From: Candidatus Heimdallarchaeota archaeon
GTDB lineage: Archaea > Asgardarchaeota > Heimdallarchaeia > Heimdallarchaeales > Kariarchaeaceae
Length of the DNA stretch: 64,000 nt
Direction of reading: 5' to 3'
Assembly (NCBI GenBank): GCA_026702845.1
Contig: JADCLS010000019.1
Span: 1 to 64,000 of the forward strand
In this document: in pieces, positions 36,431-46,784 of the stretch
Position numbering within the stretch: the stretch's first letter is position 1
Layout: each line of letters opens with the position of its first letter
Translations under genes and position numbers: made by a program
Notes under the pieces: generated by a model
What the model saw: the letters and a program-made list of their open reading frames with translations, nothing else
Told to the model about the DNA's origin: nothing
The model's database searches: none

Positions 36431-36772
36431 AGTTCCGCATACTAATATAGCTTACATAATTAAAAAAACATCATCGTCTAAAATTTTCATTGTATGTATG
36501 TCTAAACTTTTAGAGTGAGAATCTTAGAATTTAGAGCTGGTAAAAATTATTAGACTTCCTTATTTAATTGGTGATTAAAATTATGCTTTTTATTGATTAC
36601 TGCATTTTCCTACTTCACCAATCCTATAGATACTAAAGACCGATTTTGTAATGTACATTCTTTTAGATTGATGTCATACAATCTCATATATGATTTAGTA
36701 AAATTCTGTTTAGGTATCTTTACACTAATTTCCATGCAATAGTATTATAGAGATTAATTTCTACCTAGTCTT
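36431..36772. promoter_or_regulatory. Divergent intergenic region
   Basis: 342 AT-rich bases between the YxlE-like gene and the oxidoreductase gene. It must hold both promoters; no operator-like palindrome or repeat stands out. Confidence 0.35.
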
Positions 36773-37819
36773 ATGGAAATAGGTCTTGTACTATCAAGTG
36801 ATTACCTACCAGCAAAAACCTTGATAAAAATTGCTCCACTTATTGATGCTTTGGGATATTCTCAAGTGTCAGTTCCCGAGATATGGGGTCATGATGCCTT
36901 CTCTCTGCTCTCTATTCTTACAAGCAAGACAAGAAATGCAAGATTAGCAACGGGAATTGTTAATATGTTCTCTAGAACGCCTGCAACCATGGCTATGACT
37001 GCTGCATCGATTGATGAGGTTTCAAGAGGTAGATTTGTACTGGGTTTGGGATTATCCGGTCCTCATGTGATCGAGAATCTTCATGGTATGCCATATTACA
37101 AACCAATAACCCGATCCAAGGAGTATATTCAATCTCTACGGACTTTATTTGCAGGTGAACGATTGAATTTTGATACTCAGACACTTGGAACATATAATGG
37201 ATTCAAATTATCAATCAAGAAAATGAGATCTGATATTCCCATTCACATCGCAGCTCTAGGGCCAAAAAATATCGAGTTAACGGCAAAACTAGCAGATGGG
37301 TGGATACCAGTTACTATGCCACTTCCAGCATTCGAAGAGCAAGTAAAAGACCTCATGAAGAATGTTCCAGCTGATCGAAAGGATTCATTTGCTATTACAC
37401 CATTTATACTTACTATGTTAGGAGATACTGAGGACAGATTGAATTTACTTAGAGGACATCTGGCTTATTATTTCGGTGGTATGGGCGATTTCTATAACAA
37501 TATGCTCAAACGGATGGGATTTGTTGACGAGGCAGATACAATAAAGGAACTTTGGTCAAAGAATAAACGAGATGAGGCTGCAAGGGCAGTAAATGATGAA
37601 TTATTGTCACTAACCAGTGTTTTTGGTGATAAAGAGGAATTACATGATAAGATGAGTCAGTATGTCAAAGCTGGAGCAACAACTCCCCTAGTAGCTCTAC
37701 CTTTCAAAACGTCTTTCAAATATGCTGAGGGTACTTTGAAGGCCATGGCTCCCAATTCCATGTTATCTGCGGCAGGAACTATAATTAAACAACGAGTGGG
37801 CTGTATTCTTGGTAAATAA
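36773..37819 (+). CDS. LLM-class flavin/F420-dependent oxidoreductase
   Basis: 348 residues with the luciferase-like TIM-barrel pattern: LIDALGYSQVSVPEIWGHDAF, ARLATGIVNMFSRTPATMAMTA, and RGRFVLGLGLSG followed by PITRSKEYI. Archaeal members commonly use F420, for example as methylenetetrahydromethanopterin reductase-like enzymes; this one lacks further clues to the substrate. ATG start. Monocistronic, followed by a 7TM-longin gene in the same direction. Confidence 0.8.
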   Translation: MEIGLVLSSDYLPAKTLIKIAPLIDALGYSQVSVPEIWGHDAFSLLSILTSKTRNARLATGIVNMFSRTPATMAMTAASIDEVSRGRFVLGLGLSGPHVIENLHGMPYYKPITRSKEYIQSLRTLFAGERLNFDTQTLGTYNGFKLSIKKMRSDIPIHIAALGPKNIELTAKLADGWIPVTMPLPAFEEQVKDLMKNVPADRKDSFAITPFILTMLGDTEDRLNLLRGHLAYYFGGMGDFYNNMLKRMGFVDEADTIKELWSKNKRDEAARAVNDELLSLTSVFGDKEELHDKMSQYVKAGATTPLVALPFKTSFKYAEGTLKAMAPNSMLSAAGTIIKQRVGCILGK

Positions 37820-37886
37820 AAATTGAATATTTTAAATTAAGAAAGTCGAACCTCAGCTGAAACAATGTTTTTATCTCACTAGAGAA

Positions 37887-38975
37887 TTGAAACCTGTGGA
37901 TCTTAATTGGACAATAGAATCTATACTTGTTTTTGCTTCTTTACCCCCACTCATATATACGATATTTGTAGTTGGTAGGATCTATTTTTCCAATAAAATC
38001 ACCTTTCTATCTGTTTTTTTCACAGCTTGGGTTATGCTTGCTCTCTACTGGATAGTACTTGGCTTTTCATACCTGTTCTATAATGAACAGTTATTCAAAT
38101 ATGCTGGTTTGTTAATATTACCTATCTATGTGATGATTCCAATTGCTTTTGACTTGATGGTTGATGATAAAATCTCAACATCTAGATTCGCTATTCTTAT
38201 GATGTTGATTGGAATTTTGTTATATGATCTCTTCCTTCATGATCAAACAGCTGAAAACATATATCAAAATGGTGATAAATCATTTATTGTAACGGGAAAT
38301 TATAGAATAATACTTGCGATTGTAGCAATCTACGCTGGTGGAGTTTTTGTATTCAATAGTTATCGGATAATGAAGCAAAGTCCCCAAACCTTGCGTGGAT
38401 ATGCTCAGATTAATTTCATTGGTTCTCTCCTGTTTGCTGTCATTCCGGCATTAATATTTGCTTTAGAGATTAATAATTACATTCCAGGTATCGATATTGC
38501 AACCTCGGTGATTGGACTTGTGGTCTCAGCATGGGCCTTGAATAAACGTCCACAGCTCTTCTATGTACTTTCATTCAGCACTTACAAACTCAGTGTGATA
38601 CAAAGTGATTCAGGTATCTCTCTTTTCAGCTATAACTGGAATGATGGCTTGTTTGTTGATGATCTGCTCTTTTCATCTATTATTGAGGGTATTAAAGGTT
38701 TCACAGATGAAGTCCTAAATGCAGGATTATTGGAAAGTTTTAATTTACAGAAAGGTAAATTGATGCTCACTCATACTGATGATCAGCAGTATTACTTTGT
38801 GCTCTTTGCTAGTAGGGAATCTGTTATGCTCAGAAATGCTCTCGAGTTATTCAAGAAGGATTTCATTGATACTTACAAACCTTCTAAATTGGATACAAAG
38901 ACAGTTGTAGATATTGTTCAATATGAACGTGCTGATAAACTTGTTAAGAAAGCATTTTCATTTATCTCTTTCTAG
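37887..38975 (+). CDS. 7TM-longin protein, copy 2
   Basis: 362 residues, similar in length and layout to the protein at 25930-27021: about seven membrane helices up to residue 225, then a soluble domain starting LSVIQSDSGISLFSYNW and DLLFSSIIEGIKGFTDE. The shared motif DSGISL(F/Y)SY-x-W is the clearest link between the two copies. Start TTG at 37887, or GTG at 37896. Proposed as a receptor-like membrane protein with a cytosolic longin/roadblock-like domain. Confidence 0.6.
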   Translation: MKPVDLNWTIESILVFASLPPLIYTIFVVGRIYFSNKITFLSVFFTAWVMLALYWIVLGFSYLFYNEQLFKYAGLLILPIYVMIPIAFDLMVDDKISTSRFAILMMLIGILLYDLFLHDQTAENIYQNGDKSFIVTGNYRIILAIVAIYAGGVFVFNSYRIMKQSPQTLRGYAQINFIGSLLFAVIPALIFALEINNYIPGIDIATSVIGLVVSAWALNKRPQLFYVLSFSTYKLSVIQSDSGISLFSYNWNDGLFVDDLLFSSIIEGIKGFTDEVLNAGLLESFNLQKGKLMLTHTDDQQYYFVLFASRESVMLRNALELFKKDFIDTYKPSKLDTKTVVDIVQYERADKLVKKAFSFISF

Positions 38976-39046
38976 AATAAGTAAAAATCAGGGATTTATT
39001 CAAAACAAGTACCAAATGTATAAATTTACCATCTAATACTTATTCT

Positions 39047-39463
39047 TTGAAAACTGATATGTGGCAATGTGAGATCTGTGGTAGAGAATTCTCTCGCAAA
39101 AATCAACAACATAGTTGCGAAACCTATTCCATAACAAATCATCATTACAAAAAGGGAACACAACATTCCATTAACATATTTGAGCTTTTGATGTCTCATG
39201 TACAAAAATTTGGAGAAATTAAAATTGAACCAATGAAGTCAATCATTGCCATCAAGAAAATTTCACAGTTCTGTTCTATTCAAATACAGCAACAATCTAT
39301 AAAAATTACTTTCAGGTTATTCACTGAGCTCTCAAGTTCCCGATTTCATGCTCATAGTCAACAGGAGGATGGTAGGCATTATTACCAGCTAAAACTCAAC
39401 AATCCTGTAGATGTCGATCTAGAATTGATTAATTGGTTACATCTTGCCTATATAGAAAATTGA
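39047..39463 (+). CDS. Zinc-finger plus DUF5655-like protein
   Basis: 138 residues. The N-terminus has one C2H2-like finger (CEICGREFSRKNQQHSCE); the remainder matches the DUF5655 pattern (MSHVQKFGEIKIEPMKSIIAIKK, FCSIQIQQQSIKITFRL), an uncharacterised domain. A TATA-like tract at 39016-39026 is 26 bp before the TTG at 39047; an ATG at 39059 is the other start. Cytosolic; function unknown. Confidence 0.65.
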   Translation: MKTDMWQCEICGREFSRKNQQHSCETYSITNHHYKKGTQHSINIFELLMSHVQKFGEIKIEPMKSIIAIKKISQFCSIQIQQQSIKITFRLFTELSSSRFHAHSQQEDGRHYYQLKLNNPVDVDLELINWLHLAYIEN

Positions 39464-39495
39464 TTGTTATATATTACTCAAACTATTGAATTTAA

Positions 39496-40023
39496 TTATT
39501 CAATAGCATTTCGCTTCAAGGTGTTGAGAAGTGTAGTTTCATCGTCATTATTCTTAATATGATAAATCTGTTTGTGAGTAAATTTGTCTAGTAAGGCAAG
39601 AAATTTTGGTTTGAGTTTCAGGTCCACAAAATCTAGAAGTTCCATTTGTTTATCCTTCAATTCTAGAGGATATGGGCAATTATCTGGAACAAAGGGATTA
39701 GGTCGGTATTGATCTTCTTTCATACGTTGCAATGCTTGTCTTTTGCATTGTTCGAGTGGTGGATCAAGAAATATTATTATATCTGATGCCTCACATCTTT
39801 GTTCCCAAGTTGATTCATAGGCTACTCCTTCAATTATCCATGCCTTCTTAATGATAATTTCCTTGTGTTTTTCGAGAAATGAGTTCTCCTCGGTTCTCAC
39901 CCAACCTGGATTCCATAGTATCTTATCTAGATGATATACTTTGGAGCCTGTTATAGCAGCGATTTTCATTGCTAGTGTTGATTTTCCAGATGCTGCATTT
40001 CCAATTATTGTAATTTTTAACAC
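39496..40023 (-). CDS. FlaR/adenylate-kinase-like P-loop protein
   Basis: 175 residues. P-loop GNAASGKST at 7-15; LDKILWNPGW and WIIEGVAYEST follow the pattern of DNA-topology-modulation (FlaR)-like kinases in the nucleoside/shikimate kinase group; a lid arginine region RQALQRMKEDQYR is visible. Most members are predicted nucleotide kinases of unknown substrate. ATG start; 47 bp downstream of the PAC2 gene in the same direction. Confidence 0.72.
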   Translation of the reverse strand: MLKITIIGNAASGKSTLAMKIAAITGSKVYHLDKILWNPGWVRTEENSFLEKHKEIIIKKAWIIEGVAYESTWEQRCEASDIIIFLDPPLEQCKRQALQRMKEDQYRPNPFVPDNCPYPLELKDKQMELLDFVDLKLKPKFLALLDKFTHKQIYHIKNNDDETTLLNTLKRNAIE

Positions 40024-40070
40024 AAATTCCTATCTAAAAGCTAGCTCAAATAGTTGTCTGTATGGTCCAT

Positions 40071-40799
40071 TCAAGCATACATATCTGCAAACTTTGGTTT
40101 TTGTTGTACGTTCTGTGCTTCAATCATATACTGCTGAGCCTGTGCTTTCAATTCATCATATTTCTCATGGAGAATGGACAGATCAAGTTCAAGATCTGGA
40201 TTGAGTTCCTTGAAAACAGAGCTGACCTCAATGGCAGAACTGAAATCTGGTAAATTCTGATTAGCACCTACTAGCAGACCAACTACTGGAAAATTATCCT
40301 TGCTGGCCTTGAGTATTACTGCTCCTGACAATCCAGTAATGAATCCTGCTTGCAGAGGAGATGTGGATATGCTCTCAAGACTAGTGAGTACTTCATCTGT
40401 ACTGCCTATATGATACATTGGTTGGGATCCATCCGGCCTTGGTTGTGCTGGAATCCCATCTATTGTGATAATACGAGAAATTTGATTTTTTTTGGCCCAT
40501 TCAATAATTGCTGAAGATAATTCACCTATGAATTTGCCTTCAATGGGAATGGCTGATGACATAATCGTTATCCCTGACTTCTGTACCTTATCCGTAAATA
40601 TCTGTATGGCTGGTACTGGTTTACCATTTTGGATAAGTGTGACAGGTTCATTGTCCTCTAGTGAAACAGCTCCAACAACCTCAAGGTTGAGCTGGTTGAT
40701 CATAAAGTCTGAAAGGATTGAACTCACCATACCAACCGTTGGGAAACCTAGTACTAGCTGAGATCCGGGGTTTATATCTGTGTAATTTTCGATCATCAT
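40071..40799 (-). CDS. PAC2-family protein
   Basis: 242 residues of the proteasome-assembly-chaperone 2 type: GSQLVLGFPTVGMVSSILSDFMINQLNLEVVG at the start, then AIIEWAKKNQISRIITIDGIP, and ITGLSGAVILKASKDNFPVVGLLV. Archaeal PAC2 homologues form oligomers and may help proteasome assembly or handle small molecules, but their role is not settled. ATG start, own promoter region (40800-41088). Confidence 0.78.
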   Translation of the reverse strand: MMIENYTDINPGSQLVLGFPTVGMVSSILSDFMINQLNLEVVGAVSLEDNEPVTLIQNGKPVPAIQIFTDKVQKSGITIMSSAIPIEGKFIGELSSAIIEWAKKNQISRIITIDGIPAQPRPDGSQPMYHIGSTDEVLTSLESISTSPLQAGFITGLSGAVILKASKDNFPVVGLLVGANQNLPDFSSAIEVSSVFKELNPDLELDLSILHEKYDELKAQAQQYMIEAQNVQQKPKFADMYA

Positions 40800-41088
40800 T
40801 TTTGATCACCTATTCTGTACTTTTAGTACTATACCTTATGTATACATCTGATTCTCAAATATATAAATATATTGAATAATTCATATTGTCTTGCATAATT
40901 CAACAAACTGGAGGAATTTTAACTATTACAAAATCTAAGTAATATTTATTTCATGCATTTCGATGTAAATTGATCTCTTGATTAAAAATTTGATATTATG
41001 GTCAGGTGATATATTTCTAACATCAAAAATTCTTAAATTTCATTTATTCTAGGATATATTTATTAATATGTTAGAATAATATAACATT

Positions 41089-41538
41089 ATGTTGGAAATA
41101 TATAACAACGACATTCGACGATTCTTCTCCTTAATGAGAGTAACAGTAGCCACAGTGGCAGTCAGCTTATTAGCTCTTGGCTTCCACCTCACCACTATCC
41201 CAGGTAGCACTGCATTTGGAGTATTTATAATATTACTTGCCTTCGTTCTGCTAACCATCGGTTCCATGATCATCTCTAAACAGAGAACAAAACTTGAACA
41301 AGGACAGACCATTGTGGACGAGATGTCCATTGCGCAGATTTACAAGGCTGGCTATTATACCATGGTTATATCCTTCATGTTTTGGATGTTTATGGGCTCA
41401 TTTGTAGATTCATACAGCCCCCCTAGGTTCCTGGTTTATCTGGGTCTTCTTTTCATGGTTGTCTGTTTTCTAGTTTTGCAGCAAGTATTCCGTTGGCAGC
41501 AGGCAAATGAACTACGAGATGATGTGGATGAAGACTAG
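41089..41538 (+). CDS. Small membrane protein paired with an XRE regulator
   Basis: 149 residues, four hydrophobic segments in two pairs (about 15-60 and 85-140). A TATA-like tract near 41054-41065 lies just under 30 bp upstream of the ATG. The end overlaps the following regulator gene. The pairing of a DUF2178-like membrane protein and a small XRE repressor is common in bacteria and archaea; the membrane partner is thought to modulate the repressor. Function unproven. Confidence 0.6.
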   Translation: MLEIYNNDIRRFFSLMRVTVATVAVSLLALGFHLTTIPGSTAFGVFIILLAFVLLTIGSMIISKQRTKLEQGQTIVDEMSIAQIYKAGYYTMVISFMFWMFMGSFVDSYSPPRFLVYLGLLFMVVCFLVLQQVFRWQQANELRDDVDED

Positions 41539-41731
41539 GATTAAGGAATTCAGGGCCAAGCTTGATCTCACACAAAAAGATCTTGCCGATAAGGTAGGTA
41601 TTAGAAGGGAGACCTTGTTGTATCTGGAGAAGGGTAAATACAATCCATCATTGCGATTGGCCCATCAGATTGCCAAAGAGCTTGGTACAAGCATCGATGC
41701 ACTCTTTTCATTCGAGGATGAGGATTTATAA
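41528..41731 (+). CDS. Small XRE-family HTH regulator
   Basis: 67 residues from the ATG at 41528 (the frame is open to 41507). Nearly the whole protein is a helix-turn-helix: [19 protein letters not shown], then [20 protein letters not shown]. The start lies inside the preceding membrane-protein gene (11-nt overlap), so the two are co-translated. Probably autoregulates the pair. Confidence 0.82.
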   Translation: MKTRIKEFRAKLDLTQKDLADKVGIRRETLLYLEKGKYNPSLRLAHQIAKELGTSIDALFSFEDEDL

Positions 41732-41834
41732 GTTCAACAATAAATCAATACCAAAATATTTGATCGATTAAATTCACAACAATAAATTATTTTATGAACT
41801 ATTGTTCTAGAATCTTTTAAAGGTTGAAAATGTT

Positions 41835-43166
41835 GTGAAGTCAGTGTTTCTATTCACTCGTGATCTACGAGTACATGATAATCTAGGACTAATTCAGGCC
41901 ACAGCTATTTCAGATGAACTCCTTCCGATATTTATTCTAGATCCCAGATTTTCTACGATCATATCCAATTCCCCTAAACGTTGGGAGTTCATGAAGGACT
42001 CGCTGATCTCACTGAATGAACAACTTCAGGAATATAATTCACGATTGCACATCATTGAAGATTCCTTATCTCAAGCACTTGATCTCATCTATGAGGTATA
42101 TCCTTTTGATGCCCTACATATAAATAGAGATTTTACTCCATTAGCCAAGAGAAGGATGAAAGAGATCAGACAGTATTGTGATCTCAAAGGAATAGATATG
42201 CACGTGCATGATGATTTTATGCTTATTGATCCCTACAGCATATTAACAGGCTCTGGTACACCTTACAAGGTGTTCACAGCATTCTACAATCGTGCAAAAG
42301 TTGTCGAAGTGGCTGAACCTAAATCTCTTCCAAAAAATATTCTGGTTCAGTTAAATGATATTCCTAAATCTAGGGTACTCTTAGGTAGGTCTATATCTGG
42401 AGGTCGAGATAATGCGATGGCCAAATTAGAAGAATTGCATAATCTCACGAATTATGAATATGATCGTGATTTTCCATCTCTCAATGGTACAAGTGGCCTA
42501 TCTTCCTTTATTCGATTCGGTGTCATATCCATCCGAGAAGCATTTCATCTTATATCATTTCATCTTGATCATTCTGAACCTCTTCTACGACAGCTATACT
42601 GGAGGGAATTTTATACATACATCTCTATTCACTTTCCTCATGTATTTCACTCTCCATTCAAGAAAAAGTATCAACATCTGATATGGGAGAATGATCCTGA
42701 GTTATTTGAGAGATGGAAGAGCGGAAATACTGGATTTCCGATTGTAGATGCGGGGATGCGTCAATTAAATACCACTGGAAAAATGCATAACAGGGTGAGA
42801 ATGATAGTAGCCTCATTTCTTGTTAAAGATTTACTCATCGACTGGAGGTGGGGTGAGCGATATTTTGCAGAAAAATTGATTGATTATGATCCAGCAGTGA
42901 ACAATGGATCTTGGCAATGGGCAGCATCTACAGGTACTGATGCTCAACCATATTTTCGAATATTTAATCCATGGAGACAACAGAAACGGTTTGACGCAGA
43001 TGCTCAATACATTCGTCGTTGGGTTACAGAGCTAAAAAATCAGGATGTCCGTACAATTCATAATGCTTTCAAATATCAAATTCCTCATTATCCTAAACCA
43101 ATTGTTGATCATAAACAACGTTCAGCTATGGCTAAGGATATGTTTAAGATTTTAGGATCTAATTGA
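41835..43166 (+). CDS. phr: Deoxyribodipyrimidine photolyase
   Basis: 443 residues of the class I photolyase/cryptochrome family, which repair cyclobutane pyrimidine dimers with blue light. N-terminal Rossmann-like antenna domain (FLFTRDLRVHDNLGL); FAD domain with LYWREFYTYI, GFPIVDAGMRQL, GKMHNRVRMIVASFL and NNGSWQWAASTGTDAQPYFR. The residues expected for FAD binding and for the Trp electron-transfer chain appear present. Start GTG. Its 3' end overlaps the convergent helicase gene by 15 nt. Implies exposure to sunlight, at least at times. Confidence 0.92.
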   Translation: MKSVFLFTRDLRVHDNLGLIQATAISDELLPIFILDPRFSTIISNSPKRWEFMKDSLISLNEQLQEYNSRLHIIEDSLSQALDLIYEVYPFDALHINRDFTPLAKRRMKEIRQYCDLKGIDMHVHDDFMLIDPYSILTGSGTPYKVFTAFYNRAKVVEVAEPKSLPKNILVQLNDIPKSRVLLGRSISGGRDNAMAKLEELHNLTNYEYDRDFPSLNGTSGLSSFIRFGVISIREAFHLISFHLDHSEPLLRQLYWREFYTYISIHFPHVFHSPFKKKYQHLIWENDPELFERWKSGNTGFPIVDAGMRQLNTTGKMHNRVRMIVASFLVKDLLIDWRWGERYFAEKLIDYDPAVNNGSWQWAASTGTDAQPYFRIFNPWRQQKRFDADAQYIRRWVTELKNQDVRTIHNAFKYQIPHYPKPIVDHKQRSAMAKDMFKILGSN

Positions 43167-44519
43167 TGCTTTTTGCTTCTTTGAAGTATGTTTTCTAGTC
43201 TGTTTCTTTGGCTTTATATCTGTATATTCAGGTTCCTGAATGTCACTCTGATATGGATAACCATGAGCCCGAATAAGGTGTTCTCCAGTCAAGTACTCAA
43301 TATCCACAAGGTATTTCCTTTCCATAACATCACAGAAATTATATGCTATACCTGATTTTCCTGCTCTGGCAGTTCTTCCTATTCGATGAACATAGATCTC
43401 TGCCTCATTTGACATATCATAGTTGATTACATGGCTGATATCATCTATATCAATACCTCTTGCTGCTATATCTGTAGCAACTAGTATTGCAATTTTATCA
43501 TTTTGGAACTGCTCCATTGCCTTTTCTCGAGCACTCTGTGATTTATTACCATGTATAGCATCTGCAGAAAATCCTTTCTGTTTGAGCTTTTTAACCATTT
43601 TATTAGCCCCGTACTTAGTTCTCATGAATATAAGTGCCTTGGGGATGTCATCATTCTTGAGAAGATGGAGGAGCAAGCTCAATTTATCCTGTTTTTCCAC
43701 AAAAAATACCAAGCTCTCAACAGTTTCTACAGTGGATGCAGGAGGGTCGACAGATACTTTTCTGGGATCAATGAGAATATCATTGGCCAGCTCTAGTATC
43801 TGATTGGGCATAGTGGCTGAGAATAACATCACCTGTGATACATAGGGTATATACCCGATGATCCGCCTGATATCATTGATAAATCCCATATCCAGCATTC
43901 TATCTGCTTCATCAAGTATTAGAATTTCGATATTCTCAAGTGTAATAATTTGCTGTTGGACAAGATCAATGAGCCTTCCTGGAGTTGCAACGAGTATATC
44001 GAATCCCTTTTTAATTTCCTTCTCCTGTGGTTTTTGTGAGACTCCACCATAAATGGTTACTTGTTTGACCTTGGTATACTTGGCATACCCATTGATACTC
44101 TCTCCAATCTGATTAGCTAATTCTCTGGTGGGTGAGAGAATTAAAGCTCGAGGGTTTTTATTCTTAGCCTCGGTGGATTCTAGATAATCAATTGTGGGCA
44201 GTGCAAAGGCAGCAGTTTTTCCAGAACCTGTCTGTGCTGTTCCGAGAATATCTTTACCTTCCATGGCTATGGGTATCGCTTGGCTCTGAATTGGTGTGGG
44301 TTCTGTATATCCTAATTCAGACAGTGCTCTATTGATACTATTCAGTAGTTTCAGAGAATCGAATCCTGTTTCTACTTCTATAATTTCTGGCTGTGTTGAA
44401 TGTGGTTCTTTGATTGATAGTATCCCAAGCTCTAACGTTGTGCCATCAATAAGCTCTGGAAAATCAAGCATTATTTTTCCATTTTTAACGATGGCTTTTA
44501 GAGGCTTAAGATCCTTCAT
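43152..44519 (-). CDS. DEAD-box RNA helicase
   Basis: 455 residues from the ATG at 44519. All core motifs are present: AQTGSGKT, PTRELANQ, TPGRLIDL, DEADR, SAT, ARGIDI and HRIGRTARAGK. RNA unwinding in ribosome assembly or cold adaptation is the usual role. Before the helicase core lies a 60-residue extension, and after it a Lys-rich tail (KPKKQTRKHTSKKQKAS) likely to bind RNA. The longer frame to a TTG at 44537 is less likely: a TATA-like tract at 44540-44550 places the transcript start close to 44519, i.e. leaderless. Confidence 0.9.
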   Translation of the reverse strand: MKDLKPLKAIVKNGKIMLDFPELIDGTTLELGILSIKEPHSTQPEIIEVETGFDSLKLLNSINRALSELGYTEPTPIQSQAIPIAMEGKDILGTAQTGSGKTAAFALPTIDYLESTEAKNKNPRALILSPTRELANQIGESINGYAKYTKVKQVTIYGGVSQKPQEKEIKKGFDILVATPGRLIDLVQQQIITLENIEILILDEADRMLDMGFINDIRRIIGYIPYVSQVMLFSATMPNQILELANDILIDPRKVSVDPPASTVETVESLVFFVEKQDKLSLLLHLLKNDDIPKALIFMRTKYGANKMVKKLKQKGFSADAIHGNKSQSAREKAMEQFQNDKIAILVATDIAARGIDIDDISHVINYDMSNEAEIYVHRIGRTARAGKSGIAYNFCDVMERKYLVDIEYLTGEHLIRAHGYPYQSDIQEPEYTDIKPKKQTRKHTSKKQKASIRS

Positions 44520-44708
44520 AAGAAAGGATTGATACAAAAGATATAAAACTACTTACCTCGGACAAATATATTGATTCTAGTTGATCCTTTTAGCACATTA
44601 TTGGTAAATAATCCGATATTTTTCCAAGATTAACTTACCAAAACTATACTAAATACTTGTGCCGTTCTAGTCAAATAGGTCTTTTATATAGGCATGTGGT
44701 ATATTCAT

Positions 44709-46706
44709 ATGAATACAAATATGATAAGTAATATTAAATCAAGTGCAATCATTGCACTAATTGGAATGAGTGTGATAATTGGGGGTTATTATGGCTACCA
44801 ATACTGGACTCTACCTGAAGAATCTCTCAATCTAAGCGCAGAGGAAGCAATTACTATAGCTAAACAAGATAATGAGGTTAGTTCATGGGTCATTCAGTAT
44901 AAGGCAACTGAAGCTGCAGAGTATACTGATGGGCTTTGGTATGTGCAATTCTCATCAACAGCACAACCAGGTACATTTTTACTGGCCAAGGTTGATGATG
45001 CTTCTGCAACCTTAATTGATTATGACCAAATCTCACTTGGTGGACCTAGCATGAATGCACCCAATATGGAAACAGGAGCTCCTGTGGATACAAGTGAGGA
45101 TGCCATGAGCAGTGCACCACAGGCTGGATTTGGCTATTATAACGATGTATGTGAAGGAGGCTTCTATACCGATTGTGGTAGGTACTACTCTGATATGGGA
45201 GAGAATTTCTCACAGGCAGCAATAGATTTTGTGAAATCTTTGGATTATATCATCATTTTTGACAATTATGAAATGGAATTCTATGCTTATGGTTACCAGT
45301 GGGAAGATGACAATTATGGTTATGTTTGGGCCTACTATTTTGATGAAGTCGAAGATGAATATATTTACATCGATTTTGGCCTAGATTTCACAGAAATAAC
45401 AGATAATTCATGGACCTTCAGTGTAACGAGTATATCCTCTAATGTAATATTTGTTGAGACAGAATATACTCTAGATGATGTCTGGAATCTTATTGAGGCT
45501 AGTGATGAATATTTAAATTATACATCTATAGTATCATCCTATAATGATTATGTATATTTCCAGTATTTGAATGATATATTCACGTTTACAGTTAGTCTAT
45601 ATCCCGAATACAACTGGGATGAGTATGAGTATTATGATAATGAAACAGATCCATCAACTCCCACAGATAACTATGAGTACAGCTGGATTGAGTTTGTTGT
45701 TGAGGATGGTACAGGTATTGCAGAGATATGGGGCACTCATTCCAATTCTTTGTCAGAATCAGATGTATTTGCAATTGCTTTACAATCTGCCAATTTAACT
45801 GACTGGTTTAATTCAGTGGTGAATTATGATCTCTCAGCATCTTATTCAGGAAGAGGATACTGGTATGTGTATCTCTATGATGAGGTGGATTACTACAGCT
45901 ATGCCTATGTGTACATCAATGATCGCACCTCTGAGATTGAGTATATCTACTCAATGATTGCCATACCTGCCTTGCATGAAGAGTATGAAATGCATTCAAT
46001 GGTGGAGAATCTTGAATTCACCTCAGATTTCTTTGATCAAGTGGATAATTACGAGAGTTATTACTACTATGATCATTATGGTTCCTGGTGGATTTCTTAC
46101 TATGACACTGATGATTGGAGAAATTACTTCTATCTTCAGGTGAATGATTCAGATCTTAGCATCCAATTTTCCGGACTGTGGCTCATTACTCCTGCTACGA
46201 TGGCTGAAAGTGAGGTAGTTGATGTTGCTATGGATGCAGGTCTATCTGAATTTATTGATCTTTATGACAATATTGATGTTTACATATACTATGATGGTTA
46301 CGGAACCCATTTTGTGTATGCATACGATGCAATTTTGATTGAAGCATTTGCTTTTGCAGCAATTAATGATACCTCTGCTGAATTAATACACTACTATGAG
46401 TATCATCCAGAAATTCTACCTGAAATGGAAGTAAATGAAGTTCTAAATATCGCTCTGAACACCGAAAATTATACAGAATTTCTCAAGAATTGTGATATTG
46501 CCTATTACTATCTCTACTTTTATCGTGGAACCTGGTATTTCTATGCTTATGGATTGGATTATGAGGATACGTGGTATGGTTACAGTCTTTCTATCGATGA
46601 TAGTACAGGAGAAATTATAGATGAATGGTCCTACTCATACAATGAAGTATATTATGAAGATACAGTTGAGGTAGCATTTGATGAGAAAGGAGATGAGGAT
46701 CGGTAA
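44709..46706 (+). CDS. Membrane-anchored, tyrosine-rich PepSY-like repeat protein
   Basis: 665 residues from the ATG at 44709, about 23 bp after a TATA box (44683-44690); an ATG at 44694 is the alternative. One N-terminal membrane helix (about 12-30), the rest extracellular. At least four units start with a helix such as LSAEEAITIAKQ, LSESDVFAIALQ, MAESEVVDVAMD or MEVNEVLNIALN, followed by strands W-Y-V-x-F/Y and a D-x-S-A-E/T-L-I turn, the PepSY pattern. Composition is extreme: very rich in Tyr, Asp and Glu, with few Lys or Arg. PepSY domains often inhibit proteases or sit by redox systems; its function here is unknown. Confidence 0.6.
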   Translation: MNTNMISNIKSSAIIALIGMSVIIGGYYGYQYWTLPEESLNLSAEEAITIAKQDNEVSSWVIQYKATEAAEYTDGLWYVQFSSTAQPGTFLLAKVDDASATLIDYDQISLGGPSMNAPNMETGAPVDTSEDAMSSAPQAGFGYYNDVCEGGFYTDCGRYYSDMGENFSQAAIDFVKSLDYIIIFDNYEMEFYAYGYQWEDDNYGYVWAYYFDEVEDEYIYIDFGLDFTEITDNSWTFSVTSISSNVIFVETEYTLDDVWNLIEASDEYLNYTSIVSSYNDYVYFQYLNDIFTFTVSLYPEYNWDEYEYYDNETDPSTPTDNYEYSWIEFVVEDGTGIAEIWGTHSNSLSESDVFAIALQSANLTDWFNSVVNYDLSASYSGRGYWYVYLYDEVDYYSYAYVYINDRTSEIEYIYSMIAIPALHEEYEMHSMVENLEFTSDFFDQVDNYESYYYYDHYGSWWISYYDTDDWRNYFYLQVNDSDLSIQFSGLWLITPATMAESEVVDVAMDAGLSEFIDLYDNIDVYIYYDGYGTHFVYAYDAILIEAFAFAAINDTSAELIHYYEYHPEILPEMEVNEVLNIALNTENYTEFLKNCDIAYYYLYFYRGTWYFYAYGLDYEDTWYGYSLSIDDSTGEIIDEWSYSYNEVYYEDTVEVAFDEKGDEDR

Positions 46707-46784
46707 CAAAATCTTTGATCTAAGCGAATAATTCCTGTATCAATGACACAAATCTTCTTATTGATTATTTGAATACTCTACTTC

